In this document: in pieces, positions 8,392-16,211 of the stretch
How the letters are laid out: each line of letters begins with the position of its first letter
Numbering within the stretch: position 1 is the first letter of the stretch
From: a virus
DNA: 64,000 bases
Virus record (IMG/VR): IMGVR_UViG_3300036820_000012
Location: 1-64,000 of that record
Strand: one strand, 5' to 3'
Translations under genes and position numbers: made by a program
The notes under the pieces: model-generated
The model's database searches: none
What the model was told of the DNA's origin: nothing
Seen by the model: only the letters and a program-made list of their open reading frames with translations

Positions 8392-8619
8392 TCAGGACTG
8401 CGCGGTCTTGCGCTTGGCTTCCTTCACGGCGTCGGCGGTGACCCGGCTGATAGTCGCGCGGTCGTAGAACTTGCCGATCGCGGCCTCGAGGTCGGCCAGC
8501 TTGAGGGCCGGATTCTCGCGGCGCACCTCAACCAGCAGTTCCTTGATCCGGCCCGTGTGGCGCTGGAGGGCGGCGTCAGCCCGGCGCGCTGCCTTGACTT
8601 CGGCGAGCAGTTCGTTCAT
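8392..8619 (-). CDS. putative small HTH DNA-binding protein, 75 aa
   Basis: A rare minus-strand gene in the early region. The ATG at 8619 is preceded by a GGGGAGG Shine-Dalgarno at good spacing, so it is chosen over the GTG at 8628. It is all helical; residues 38-62 end in YDRATISRV, which resembles the recognition helix of lambda-Cro/XRE-type HTH proteins. Divergent from the next plus-strand gene across a region with repeated GTCATGAC-like sites, so it may be an autoregulated repressor of the replication genes (inference). Confidence 0.6.
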   Translation of the reverse strand: MNELLAEVKAARRADAALQRHTGRIKELLVEVRRENPALKLADLEAAIGKFYDRATISRVTADAVKEAKRKTAQS

Positions 8620-8797
8620 CGCGTCCACCTCCCCATGATCGGTGATCTCGGGTCACGAACTCAAGTCATGACCGAGATCAGCGTACCACGAAAACCCGAT
8701 GTCGTGACCCACTCGCATCATCTCGCTTGATGATGTAGGATCATGACTCGCAGTAGTAATCGCAGGCTCCGGTTGGGATAGCGGATGGCGGGGATCA
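8620..8797. promoter_or_regulatory. divergent intergenic region with operator-like sites
   Basis: Between a minus-strand putative HTH gene and the plus-strand primase cluster. It is lower in GC than its surroundings. Four variants of the palindromic octamer GTCATGAC occur at 8652-8659, 8665-8672, 8701-8708 and 8740-8747. A perfect 7-bp inverted repeat CATCATC/GATGATG (8716-8722 and 8729-8735) lies among them. A possible -10 (TAGGAT) is at 8736-8741. This is the layout of a promoter-operator region; the actual start sites are not proven. Confidence 0.5.
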
Positions 8798-9304
8798 GTG
8801 GCGAAACCAGAGGCGCGCGGCAGCATCCCAGGGTGCAGCGATGAGCGCTGGACGGCAATCGCTGACGGCAAGGCCGAGCCCACGCCTGCCGAAATCGCCA
8901 TCCTCCTGGCAGTCAGCGCCGAGCGCGATCTCTGCGAGAAGCGGATCGATGCCGCGTGGCGTGCCGGGTTCGGCCGGGGCCGCGCATGCGGCCGGCGCGA
9001 GGGCTACATCCACGCCGACGCCGAGCGGGCTGCTGAATGGCAGACGACCCAGGCCCTGCTCATTGGCGCTACCGAGTCCGTTCTCAATCCCGATGGCATC
9101 GCGCTGCGCAACGTCCGGGGGGCCGTTGCTGCGGAACGGCGCGATGCCGCCGAGCGTGAGCGTGTGTTCGTGGCCAAGGCTTACGCCACCGCGGACAAGG
9201 ACCGCAGCGACGCGCAGCGCGCCGCCGTGCGGTCCTACCCGCCGCCATCCCAGGAGTGCAAGCCTGCCCGTGGTCGTCATCTTCGGGCGGTGGCCAATGA
9301 CTGA
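8798..9304 (+). CDS. hypothetical protein preceding primase, 168 aa
   Basis: GTG 8798 follows a GGCGGGG ribosome-binding site. The first 50 residues read like a short HTH-containing head (SDERWTAIADGKAEPTPAEI), followed by a long charged helical region. First gene rightwards from the operator-like region, overlapping the primase-helicase start, so it is probably co-regulated with replication. No family certain. Confidence 0.6.
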   Translation: MAKPEARGSIPGCSDERWTAIADGKAEPTPAEIAILLAVSAERDLCEKRIDAAWRAGFGRGRACGRREGYIHADAERAAEWQTTQALLIGATESVLNPDGIALRNVRGAVAAERRDAAERERVFVAKAYATADKDRSDAQRAAVRSYPPPSQECKPARGRHLRAVAND

Positions 9305-10805
9305 GCGCTGCAACTGCGGGCGCCCGCTGATTGACCGGCCCGGTGAGATCGGACTCACCTGCTCCCAGTGCTCCGACAAACCCGGCTTCTGCGAGTGCCC
9401 GCCGATGACGGCGCGGGTGGCGACGGCGGGGCGCGGCAGGCACCGCACGCTTCCGCCGCCCGGTCAGTTCGCCGACGACCCGCTGCCCGAAGAGCCGTGG
9501 ACGCAACTCGGGTACGCCAACCGGCTCGTGGTGGTCTACGGCGAGCGCCTGCGCTACGTACGCGCGTGGAAGCAGTGGCTGGTGTGGGACGGCAAGCGGT
9601 GGGCGCACGACGAGACCGGGCAGGCCGAACGGTGGGCCAAGATGACCGCGCGCCGGATGACGGACTTCGTGCTGGCCAGCGACGACCCGGACGTGCGACG
9701 CGACTGCTACCCCATCGCCGAGAAGGGCGAGACGAACGCGGTTGTCACCAGCGTCCTGAACCTGGCCAGCACCAATGAGCGCATCGCCATCACGCACGGC
9801 GACCTGGATGCCGACCCGTTCCTGCTCAACTGCCCGAACGGGGTACTTGACCTGCGCACCGGGGATCTGAGGCCGCACAGCCCGAATGACCTGCTTACCA
9901 AGATGACGCTGGCCGCTTACGACCCCGAGGCCCCAGGTCCGGGGTTCCGCGCGTTCCTGGAACGCGTCCAGCCGGACGAGGGTATGCGCGCCTTCCTGGC
10001 CCGGCTGCTCGGCCATGCACTCGAAGGCCGCATCACCGAGCACATCCTGCCGATCTTCTGGGGAACCGGCAAGAACGGCAAGTCCACGCTCACGACCGCC
10101 GTTGTCGAGGCCCTGGGCGACTATGCGGACACCGCCGACCGTGACCTGCTGGCCGCGCGGTCGTTCGACGCCCACCCGACCGGCGTTGCCGACCTGTTCG
10201 GCCTGCGCCTGGCCAGGATTGACGAGCCCGACCATGGCCGGCGTCTCGCCGAGGGCACCGTCAAGCAGCTGACTGGCGGCGACCGCGTGAAGGCGCGGCG
10301 AATGCGCGAGGACTTCTGGTCGTTCGACCCGACCCACACGTTCCTGATGCTGACCAACCACCGACCGGTGATCACGGGTACCGATGAGGGCATCTGGCGG
10401 CGGGTTCGGCTCGTCCCGTGGCCCATCGTCATCCCAGAAGCAGAGCGTGACCGCACACTCGGCGACCGGCTCCGGCTTGAAGCGGACGCGGTTCTCGCGT
10501 GGCTGGTGGCCGGCTACCGGGACTGGGCCGCGCACGGCCTCGGCGAACCCGATGCCGTGACGCAGGCCACAGCGAACTACCGCGACGGCTCAGACCCGCT
10601 CGGCCGGTTCCTGGCCGACAAATGCATGACCCACGGGGAGATCAAGTCCTCCGACCTGTTCGCCGCCTGGCAGAAGTGGTGCGCCAGCGAGGGCGAGGAG
10701 TCCGGCACCAACAAGGCGCTTTCCGAGGAACTCGAGAACAAGGGCTTCGACAAGAAGCGGGCAGCCACGGGGATCTTCTGGAAGGGGCTGAACCTCAGTG
10801 CATGA
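9297..10805 (+). CDS. D5-type primase-helicase (SF3 ATPase)
   Basis: Predicted replicative helicase with primase-associated region, as in P4-alpha/D5-like phage proteins. An N-terminal zinc module has paired cysteines (C5, C7, C22, C25, C32, C34). The D5_N region covers about 70-235 (with NCPNGVLDLRTGDL at 178-191). The SF3 helicase core has Walker A GTGKNGKST (256-264), Walker B LARIDEPD (about 305-312) and motif C ending in N354 (HTFLMLTN). No archaeo-eukaryotic or TOPRIM primase motif is evident in these 502 aa. Start ATG 9297 overlaps the previous stop. A repeat array that looks like an origin starts directly at its stop codon. Confidence 0.88.
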   Translation: MTERCNCGRPLIDRPGEIGLTCSQCSDKPGFCECPPMTARVATAGRGRHRTLPPPGQFADDPLPEEPWTQLGYANRLVVVYGERLRYVRAWKQWLVWDGKRWAHDETGQAERWAKMTARRMTDFVLASDDPDVRRDCYPIAEKGETNAVVTSVLNLASTNERIAITHGDLDADPFLLNCPNGVLDLRTGDLRPHSPNDLLTKMTLAAYDPEAPGPGFRAFLERVQPDEGMRAFLARLLGHALEGRITEHILPIFWGTGKNGKSTLTTAVVEALGDYADTADRDLLAARSFDAHPTGVADLFGLRLARIDEPDHGRRLAEGTVKQLTGGDRVKARRMREDFWSFDPTHTFLMLTNHRPVITGTDEGIWRRVRLVPWPIVIPEAERDRTLGDRLRLEADAVLAWLVAGYRDWAAHGLGEPDAVTQATANYRDGSDPLGRFLADKCMTHGEIKSSDLFAAWQKWCASEGEESGTNKALSEELENKGFDKKRAATGIFWKGLNLSA

Positions 10806-11155
10806 AAACCCGCAGGTCATGAAGGGTGTGCAGGGTCTACCGGACTTTGACATCAGCCTGGGCAGTGTAGGGAGGCGAACCCTTCATACCCTGCATGACC
10901 TGCGACGATGCGGCCTGTGTAGGGTCATGAAGGGTTTCAAGGTTCCCCGCCTTATAGGCGAATCGAACTGCCCTAGACCCTTCACAACCCTTCATTACCG
11001 CAGGTCATGCACCGTGTGCAGGGTGTGCAGGGTTCGCTGTTCCATTCCAGCGCGCACACGCACACACATGCATGGGCTGTCAATCTCTAAACCCTTCACA
11101 ACCCTGCATCCCTACACTGCGCCCGTCGCCTCCCTGGCAAGGGAGGGCGACTGAC
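10806..11155. repeat. iteron-like repeat region, candidate replication origin
   Basis: A 350-bp stretch without a convincing gene, richer in A/T than its neighbours. The 11-mer CGCAGGTCATG occurs at 10811-10821 and 10999-11009 and, inverted, at 10894-10904. It is combined with variants of AAGGGTnnnnnAGGGT: forward units begin near 10819, 10920 and 11010, and inverted units lie at 10879-10900, 10977-10999 and 11091-11119. A short CA-rich tract is at 11052-11070. Directly repeated and inverted 20-30 bp units beside the replicative helicase are typical of phage and plasmid origins; the function is inferred. Confidence 0.55.
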
Positions 11156-11920
11156 ATGCCGCTTCACGCCCTCGTTGACGGGGTTATGACCCGGGCTGAG
11201 CGCATCGGCCCGCGCGCTGCGGAGTGCTTCGAATGTGGCGACCCGATGATTGCCAAGACCGGCGACATCATCACATGGCACTGGGCGCACCGATCAGAGA
11301 ACCCGGCCTGCGGGCTCTCTGCCGAGTCCGAATGGCACCTGGCCTGGAAGGGCCGCGGCCTCCCTGGCACCCAGGAAATCCGCAGCGAGAACGGCAAGCG
11401 CCGCGCCGACGTGCTCAGCCCTACCGGGTTTGCTGTGGAGTTCCAGCGCTCGCCGCTGACGTGGAAAGAGGTCCGGGAGCGTGAGCACGACTGGGAGCAC
11501 CGGCTGGTCTGGGTGCTCGACGCGACCTCAGCGCTGCGGGCCAGGAGTATCGAGCCGCGCGGCGATGCTCTCACGCGCCTGACGTGGTGGCGCTGCCCGG
11601 CGACGGCTTCAGCCTGCATCGCCAAGTTCAGCCCCGACCCCGAGGTGAGGTTCTACCCGGGCTGCCGCACATTCCTCGATCTCGGCGAAGACATCGGCCT
11701 GTTCTACGCGCAGTACCGGGAGCAGGTGTACGACCGCGGCTCCAGCGCTGAGGAGGTGTACGGCCAGCTCATCACCGGCTGGCGCGTCACCACGGAGGCG
11801 TTCGTCCGCAACGTCCTGCACGGCACCGACCCGCAGCCGCTCAGCGCCATGACCCTGCGGCCGGACCTCTGGCAGCCGGAGCCGAAGCCGCTCGGGCCGC
11901 TTCCTGAGGAGTGGGAGTGA
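11156..11920 (+). CDS. CoiA-like nuclease with zinc finger
   Basis: Related to the competence protein CoiA, a predicted PD-(D/E)XK nuclease that acts on recombination intermediates. Seen: N-terminal zinc site with C24 and C27 (CFEC) and WHWAH (H42, H45); then the nuclease core KRRADVL (D85), AVEFQRS (E95, Q97) and the helix beginning WKEVREREHDWEH. The C-terminal 120 residues are less conserved. ATG 11156 is the first start after the repeat region. It may be the first gene of a new transcription unit reading from the presumed origin. Confidence 0.75.
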   Translation: MPLHALVDGVMTRAERIGPRAAECFECGDPMIAKTGDIITWHWAHRSENPACGLSAESEWHLAWKGRGLPGTQEIRSENGKRRADVLSPTGFAVEFQRSPLTWKEVREREHDWEHRLVWVLDATSALRARSIEPRGDALTRLTWWRCPATASACIAKFSPDPEVRFYPGCRTFLDLGEDIGLFYAQYREQVYDRGSSAEEVYGQLITGWRVTTEAFVRNVLHGTDPQPLSAMTLRPDLWQPEPKPLGPLPEEWE

Positions 11921-12174
11921 TGGCTTCTTCTCGGGCGTCTCTCGCAATTGAGCGCGGCACGCGCCGGGCCAAGACCGGCGTCACCCACCTGCTGGCCTCG
12001 CAGCCGGTGCAGCTCGGCTACATGCTCTGCGGGATCGGCGAGCCCTTGTGCGGCACCCCGGCTCCGCTGCAGCCCTGTCTCGGTGCCATGTCTTCAGCAT
12101 CAGCCTCATGCCACATCTGCGCTGCGCTTGCTGAGCGTGAGCACGTCGAAATCGAAGGGACCGAAGCAGCGTGA
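11920..12174 (+). CDS. small Cys-containing protein, 84 aa
   Basis: ATG at 11920 overlaps the upstream stop. It contains C36, C44, C53 and a CHIC pair (64-67), suggestive of a zinc-binding site; otherwise featureless. Part of the coupled gene run. Confidence 0.55.
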   Translation: MASSRASLAIERGTRRAKTGVTHLLASQPVQLGYMLCGIGEPLCGTPAPLQPCLGAMSSASASCHICAALAEREHVEIEGTEAA

Positions 12175-12359
12175 CCACCACCGGCCCCGTGCCCCTGTCC
12201 GACGCCATGGCCGAACTCATGGCCAGGTACCCAATGACGCCAGAGCGTGCCGCATCGAACGCCCGGATCCTCGGCGAGGAAGTAGCGGCCTGGGAGGCAG
12301 GCCACCCCGAGTTCAGCGACGAGGAACTGGCCGAGCCCGGAAGGGCTGGTGCCGCGTGA
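12171..12359 (+). CDS. small acidic helical protein, 62 aa
   Basis: GTG overlaps the preceding stop. Short acidic helices; residues 20-45 (MTPERAASNARILGEEVAAW) resemble residues 55-74 of the next protein (TPEQAARNAAVLDAEVRAYE), so the two share a small helical module. Function unknown. Confidence 0.55.
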   Translation: MTTTGPVPLSDAMAELMARYPMTPERAASNARILGEEVAAWEAGHPEFSDEELAEPGRAGAA

Positions 12360-12619
12360 CCTACCGCGAGCAATGCGGCACTCCCAAAGGTGCCCTGGCA
12401 CACCAGCGGGCAGGCGAAGACCTGTGCGGCTTCTGCTGCCTCGCTGACCGGGTTGCCGCTGCTGTCGCAGCACAGGCGTACCCGTCACGGCTGTGGCTGC
12501 CAGTCACCCCAGAGCAGGCAGCACGCAACGCCGCGGTGCTGGACGCAGAAGTGCGGGCCTACGAGATCGGCCACGGCCAGCACCAGCACGGGCGGCCGAA
12601 ACGAACGCGAGCCGCATGA
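12356..12619 (+). CDS. small zinc-ribbon-like protein, 87 aa
   Basis: GTG at 12356. The N-terminal half has C7, C25, C28 and C29 with His between, like small actinophage zinc proteins of the form CG..GA..H...GE..C..C. The C-terminal half carries the TPEQAARNAAVLDAEV helix shared with its upstream neighbour. Confidence 0.55.
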   Translation: MTYREQCGTPKGALAHQRAGEDLCGFCCLADRVAAAVAAQAYPSRLWLPVTPEQAARNAAVLDAEVRAYEIGHGQHQHGRPKRTRAA

Positions 12620-12633
12620 CCCCCGTCTCTGCT

Positions 12634-12687
12634 GCCGGACTCCCGGCGAGCACCTGAAAACAAGATCAGCGAGGAAGGAACGAACCG
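12634..12687 (+). repeat. direct repeat, left copy, in the leader before 12688
   Basis: GCCGGACTCCCGGC, a short spacer, then CAAGATCAGCGAG and a GGAAG ribosome-binding site. The same order recurs at 13285-13333. A short ATG reading frame from 12615 ends in the residues AGLPAST, matching the C-terminal AGLPAAS of the 12688-13308 protein, so the left copy looks like the residue of a duplicated 3' end. Confidence 0.55.
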
Positions 12688-13308
12688 ATGAGCCGCTACA
12701 GCGACTACGACGACTACGACGAAGACGATGCCAACTTCCGCTACGCAGCATGGCAGCGGAACGCGCGCCTGGCGCTCAGCGGCAAGCGGGGCCGGAAGAT
12801 GCTGGCCGAACTGCGCGAGGCGCTGATGGCGCTCCCCGAGAAGCGCCTGATTCGCGACGCGCTCTGCACTGTCGGCGCGGAGAAACGCAAGGCCGCCCTT
12901 CTGGCCCAGGCCGAGCGGGACAAGGTCCGGCTGGATGAGCAGTTTGCCGCGAAGTACGGCCCGGCGGAACTGGACGCCTCGCTGGCTGAGCAGTTCGCGG
13001 AGATTGCCGCCAGCCAGGGCGAAGGGGTCTGCGGGGTCGGTGCGTGGTTGTGGTACCGCAAGGTCAAGGCCGGGGCTGACCCGGCGGAGGCGTTCGACTC
13101 GCTGCCGCTGGTCTTCGACGGCGACGGCGAGGACAGCCTGCATGGGACGGCCGGCCTCGCGAAACAGGCCGGTGCCGCCTTCACCCTGGCCTGGGAACTC
13201 GCGTACAAGAACGACGAGACGTTCGCCAGCAAGACTCCCGAGGAGCGCCACGCGGCGTTCGTCGCCTGGATTGACGAGCAACTCGCCGGACTCCCGGCAG
13301 CGAGCTAA
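12688..13308 (+). CDS. hypothetical helical protein, 206 aa
   Basis: Begins with an Asp/Tyr-rich acidic stretch, then is helical throughout with few motifs. It has a strong ribosome-binding site (GAGGAAGGA) and its own leader. A nearly repeated block of about 50 bp lies immediately before it (from 12634) and across its 3' end (from 13285), so the gene looks like a cassette bounded by direct repeats. No function recognised. Confidence 0.7.
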   Translation: MSRYSDYDDYDEDDANFRYAAWQRNARLALSGKRGRKMLAELREALMALPEKRLIRDALCTVGAEKRKAALLAQAERDKVRLDEQFAAKYGPAELDASLAEQFAEIAASQGEGVCGVGAWLWYRKVKAGADPAEAFDSLPLVFDGDGEDSLHGTAGLAKQAGAAFTLAWELAYKNDETFASKTPEERHAAFVAWIDEQLAGLPAAS

Positions 13309-13333
13309 CCAAGATCAGCGAGAGGAAGCGAAC
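13285..13333 (+). repeat. direct repeat, right copy, spanning a gene end
   Basis: Right-hand partner of the block at 12634-12687. Here the GCCGGACTCCCGGC part encodes the last residues of the upstream protein and the CAAGATCAGCGAG part forms the leader of the next gene. Confidence 0.55.
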
Positions 13334-13528
13334 GTGATCATCCAGACCAGGCAGATCGAGGTGCGCGAAGGCGCAGCCCCGATGAGCCTGCACTTTGAGG
13401 ACGTTGACCCGGTGGCCGAGTGCCACGTAAAGGACTGCCGGTGGCACGGCCACGGCGACTCGGTGAACGATGCCGTGCTGGCGTGGACCGCGCACCTGGC
13501 CGCCAAGCACGCAGAGGACTGGGAATGA
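13334..13528 (+). CDS. small C/H-rich protein, 64 aa
   Basis: GTG 13334 follows AGAGGAAG. C30 and C35 with H39, H41 and a C-terminal AHLAAKH give a C2H2-like metal-binding arrangement. The ATG of the next gene overlaps its stop. Possibly a small DNA- or RNA-binding protein (inference). Confidence 0.6.
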   Translation: MIIQTRQIEVREGAAPMSLHFEDVDPVAECHVKDCRWHGHGDSVNDAVLAWTAHLAAKHAEDWE

Positions 13529-13953
13529 GCACCGACGGATTTTCCGCCAAGCCCACCCTGGACGGAGGCTCCGGGACCGGGGGCGGCGAAGGCAGGGAAT
13601 GGGCGGCCGGCCAGCGGCGCCTCTGCGAGAAGGCCGAGGCGCTGGCCGCCGCCTGGGACGCCCATGCCCAGGAATTGCGCGAGGACTACGCGGCCCGCCG
13701 CCGGCCCGCTGTCGGCCCAGGCGCCGCAGCGCTGGTCATCATGCTCACCAAGCACGCGGCCGACCTGCGCGCGGTGCTGGAAGCCGGCGCGACGTTCGCG
13801 ACGACAGGCCCGGACGGCATGACGGAATACACCTGCCACGCCTGCGGAGTGGAGTTCCGCTCCAACTGCAGCGCCGGCGACATCGAGTGCACCAACTGCG
13901 AGGCCCGGCTGTGCTCGTACTGCGGCGAGTGGGATCAGGAGTTGATCTACTGA
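13525..13953 (+). CDS. zinc-ribbon protein, 142 aa
   Basis: A Gly/Ser-rich head, a long helix (about 25-95) and a C-terminal Cys cluster made of CHAC, two further cysteines and CSYC (about 109-135), consistent with one or two zinc ribbons. ATG overlaps the previous stop. Confidence 0.6.
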   Translation: MSTDGFSAKPTLDGGSGTGGGEGREWAAGQRRLCEKAEALAAAWDAHAQELREDYAARRRPAVGPGAAALVIMLTKHAADLRAVLEAGATFATTGPDGMTEYTCHACGVEFRSNCSAGDIECTNCEARLCSYCGEWDQELIY

Positions 13954-14291
13954 TGAACGGCGAGAGCGGGGGCTTCCCTCCTGACCCGGAGGCACCGCAA
14001 CTGGGACTGACGGGGCCGGAGCCGACCTGGACCATCACCCGCTCCCAGCTGATAGACGCGCTGGCCAGCATCAAGCTGCGCGGCGTCCAGTTGCCCGGCC
14101 AGACCATAGCGACGGTCCTCGCCGACGACATGGCAGACGCGATCCTGGAGCAGCTTCCGGGAGGCGACGGCTCGGTCACCGTCTCCCGCGAGGACCTGGT
14201 GACGGTGCTGGCGGCAATGGACCCCTGGGTCGAGGCCGAGCCTCTTGAGTCGGCATTCAAGCGCCTTAGCGCCGCAGCGGGGGTGGAGTGA
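13953..14291 (+). CDS. hypothetical acidic protein, 112 aa
   Basis: Two repeated segments have a similar pattern: WTITRSQLIDALASI (about 26-40) and VTVSREDLVTVLAAM (about 75-89), each followed by a helix, so an internal duplication is likely. ATG at 13953 overlaps the upstream TGA. Function unknown. Confidence 0.6.
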   Translation: MNGESGGFPPDPEAPQLGLTGPEPTWTITRSQLIDALASIKLRGVQLPGQTIATVLADDMADAILEQLPGGDGSVTVSREDLVTVLAAMDPWVEAEPLESAFKRLSAAAGVE

Positions 14292-14617
14292 TGACCGCCG
14301 GCGGAACCGAGAGCACAGGCTTCGAGCCCGAGCCGTTCAGCCTCGCTGCCCTCGCCGGGCAGGAACAGCTGCAAGAGCGGATCCGCGAACTTGAGAACGA
14401 GCGGGCCGGCAAGGTCCTGGTGGACCCGCGAGACCTGCGCGTGTTCTTCGCCAAGCTCAGCCGTGGCCTGTTCCTGCGCCGGGACTCCGAGGCAGGACAG
14501 GCCGAGCGCAGGCTCCGTGACGCCGCTGACGGGCTATCGCATGGCGAGCTAAGCCGAGCCATGCCGGGAAGCGCTCAGGCCGTCTCCGTCGATCTGAGCG
14601 CCGGGGAGCAGCGATGA
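14291..14617 (+). CDS. helical protein, 108 aa
   Basis: ATG at 14291 directly follows the previous stop. Charged helices at 25-45 and 60-90, without known motifs. Overlaps the phosphatase start (ATGA). Confidence 0.6.
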   Translation: MTAGGTESTGFEPEPFSLAALAGQEQLQERIRELENERAGKVLVDPRDLRVFFAKLSRGLFLRRDSEAGQAERRLRDAADGLSHGELSRAMPGSAQAVSVDLSAGEQR

Positions 14618-15138
14618 GCGGGGCGCAGGAGGAGCGCGCGGTCCCGGTCCTGTACCTGGACATCGATGGCACCGTGCGCCAGGGCAAGGATGACCCGATC
14701 GGCCGGTTCGTCAACGGCCCCGAGGACGTCGCCGTCTTCCCGGAGGCGGTCGAGCGCATGCGCCTGTGGAAACTCGGCGGTGGCCGCATCGCCGGCGTCA
14801 GCAACCAGGGCGGCATCGCGCTCGGCATCCTCAGCGAGGCGAAGGTCGCCGCAGCGATGAGCGAGACGCAGCGCCAGTGCGGGAACCTGTTCGATCTCCT
14901 CCTCTGGTGCCGCCATCATCCGCAGGCGGAGCACCCGGAGATGGCCCGCTGCTGGTGCCGCAAGCCCTCGGCGGGCGCGGTCGTGGAAGCCGCGCACGGC
15001 CTGGCCGACAGGTATCCCGGCGAGTTCTACCCGCCGTACATGGGTCTGTTCGTCGGCGATCGCCCCGAGGACGAGCAGTGCGCCCGCTCGGCGGGGCTGG
15101 ACTTCGAGTGGGCTGCGGAGTGGAGGGCCGGAGCGTGA
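14614..15138 (+). CDS. HAD-family phosphatase, GmhB/PNKP-like
   Basis: Predicted small-molecule or nucleic-acid phosphatase. All HAD motifs are visible: motif I DIDGT (D16, D18), motif II S62 in SNQGG, motif III K116 in CRKPS, motif IV GDRPED (D148, D152). A zinc loop typical of GmhB and polynucleotide 3'-phosphatases is present: C98-x-H100, then C112-x-C114 just before RKP. 174 aa is full length for the GmhB subfamily. No kinase domain is fused. In phages such proteins can heal 3'-phosphate ends; the substrate here is unknown. Confidence 0.8.
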   Translation: MSGAQEERAVPVLYLDIDGTVRQGKDDPIGRFVNGPEDVAVFPEAVERMRLWKLGGGRIAGVSNQGGIALGILSEAKVAAAMSETQRQCGNLFDLLLWCRHHPQAEHPEMARCWCRKPSAGAVVEAAHGLADRYPGEFYPPYMGLFVGDRPEDEQCARSAGLDFEWAAEWRAGA

Positions 15139-15593
15139 CCGTGACCAGCCTGGACGCTGCAGCCGACCGCGAGCACGACGAAGCATCCGCCGTCCTCGGC
15201 GACCTGGTGCTCGACTCGGTGCGGTACGCCGCAGCGGGCCTCGCCGGGGCGATGAACGGCGGCGAGGGGCACGACCCGGAACTGGTGCGCTCCCTGCTCA
15301 ACGGCCGGTCGTACGCCGAGTTGCGGGCGATGGTCCTGCTGCTGGCTGACTGCGCCGACTACGCCAAGGTCACCGAAGCCTGCGGCGTGAGCCCGGGGCT
15401 GGCGGCAGGCAACGGGAAACGCATCGCAGACGCGGCCTGTTGGCAGCAGGAGTACCGGCATCTGCGTGACCACGGCGTCAGCAAGGAACTGGCGGCAGAC
15501 CGGTGCGGGTTCGGCAGTGTCGCGTCACGCAGCGAGGCCGAGACGGCGTACCAGACGGGCAAGCCTCGGCAGCGAAGGAGTGCGGCGGCATGA
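15135..15593 (+). CDS. hypothetical protein, possible HTH, 152 aa
   Basis: GTG 15135 overlaps the phosphatase stop. Helical; residues 75-100 and 115-140 each contain a short helix-turn-helix-like pattern (KVTEACGVSPGLAAG; VSKELAADRCGFGS). DNA binding is possible but unproven. Confidence 0.55.
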   Translation: MTVTSLDAAADREHDEASAVLGDLVLDSVRYAAAGLAGAMNGGEGHDPELVRSLLNGRSYAELRAMVLLLADCADYAKVTEACGVSPGLAAGNGKRIADAACWQQEYRHLRDHGVSKELAADRCGFGSVASRSEAETAYQTGKPRQRRSAAA

Positions 15594-15838
15594 GCCAGAC
15601 CACGGAACTTGAACCCCACGGCCAGGTCCGCTGCGACTGGGACGACGGCCCCGTCAACGAAGACGGCTCGGCGGTCCAGTGCGAGCGGCCGTCCCGGTTC
15701 CGCCTTGAGCGGCCTGGTGACGGCTACGTGCCTTCAGAGGCGTGCGAGTTCCACGTCGCCGACACCGCAGGCATCCTCGCTGACGGCCAGGACATCCCCA
15801 TCACGATTCGGATTCACTGGGACGGCAGCCGTGACTGA
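15590..15838 (+). CDS. small protein, paralogue of 19581-19985, 82 aa
   Basis: ATG 15590 overlaps the upstream stop. Residues 36-78 (RFRLERPGDGYVPSEAC, then HVAD, ILADGQDIP, RIHWD) align with the C-terminal half of the protein at 19581-19985. Cys at 18, 33 and 52 may bind metal. The family is unknown, but two copies in one genome argue that it is functional. Confidence 0.65.
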   Translation: MSQTTELEPHGQVRCDWDDGPVNEDGSAVQCERPSRFRLERPGDGYVPSEACEFHVADTAGILADGQDIPITIRIHWDGSRD

Positions 15839-16211
15839 CCACGACCTGCCCCCTGAGGCTGTCGCCGCAGCCGAGCGTGCTGCGCCGCAACGGCGTCACG
15901 GGTTCTCAAACTCGGCACCGCACTCACCGGCTGTCTACCGGGACGAGATCCGGACGATGCTCGAAGCCGCGGCGCCGGCCATCCTCGCTGCCGCTGCGGC
16001 GAGACTCAAGGCCGAGATCGCCGACGAACTCACGGTGATCTGCACTGAGACGGTCCTCGAAGCGGTCAGAGCCGAGCGGGAGCACATCATCAGCCTTGCC
16101 AGCGAAATGCGCGCCGCCATCCCGGCCGACCACCCGAAGGGCGCTCAGGCGTCGTTTGCCGACTACCTGCGGGTTACGTCCGCTGACCTTCCGGAGGCCA
16201 CCGATGGCTGA
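15831..16211 (+). CDS. hypothetical helical protein, 126 aa
   Basis: GTG 15831. After a disordered head, residues 35-100 form Ala-rich helices. No motif. Part of the coupled run. Confidence 0.55.
   Translation: MTDHDLPPEAVAAAERAAPQRRHGFSNSAPHSPAVYRDEIRTMLEAAAPAILAAAAARLKAEIADELTVICTETVLEAVRAEREHIISLASEMRAAIPADHPKGAQASFADYLRVTSADLPEATDG

Noticed and set aside
10798-11154. 118-aa reading frame over the repeat region after the primase
   Set aside because: It translates the direct and inverted repeats, has poor third-position GC and no family resemblance; treated as non-coding.
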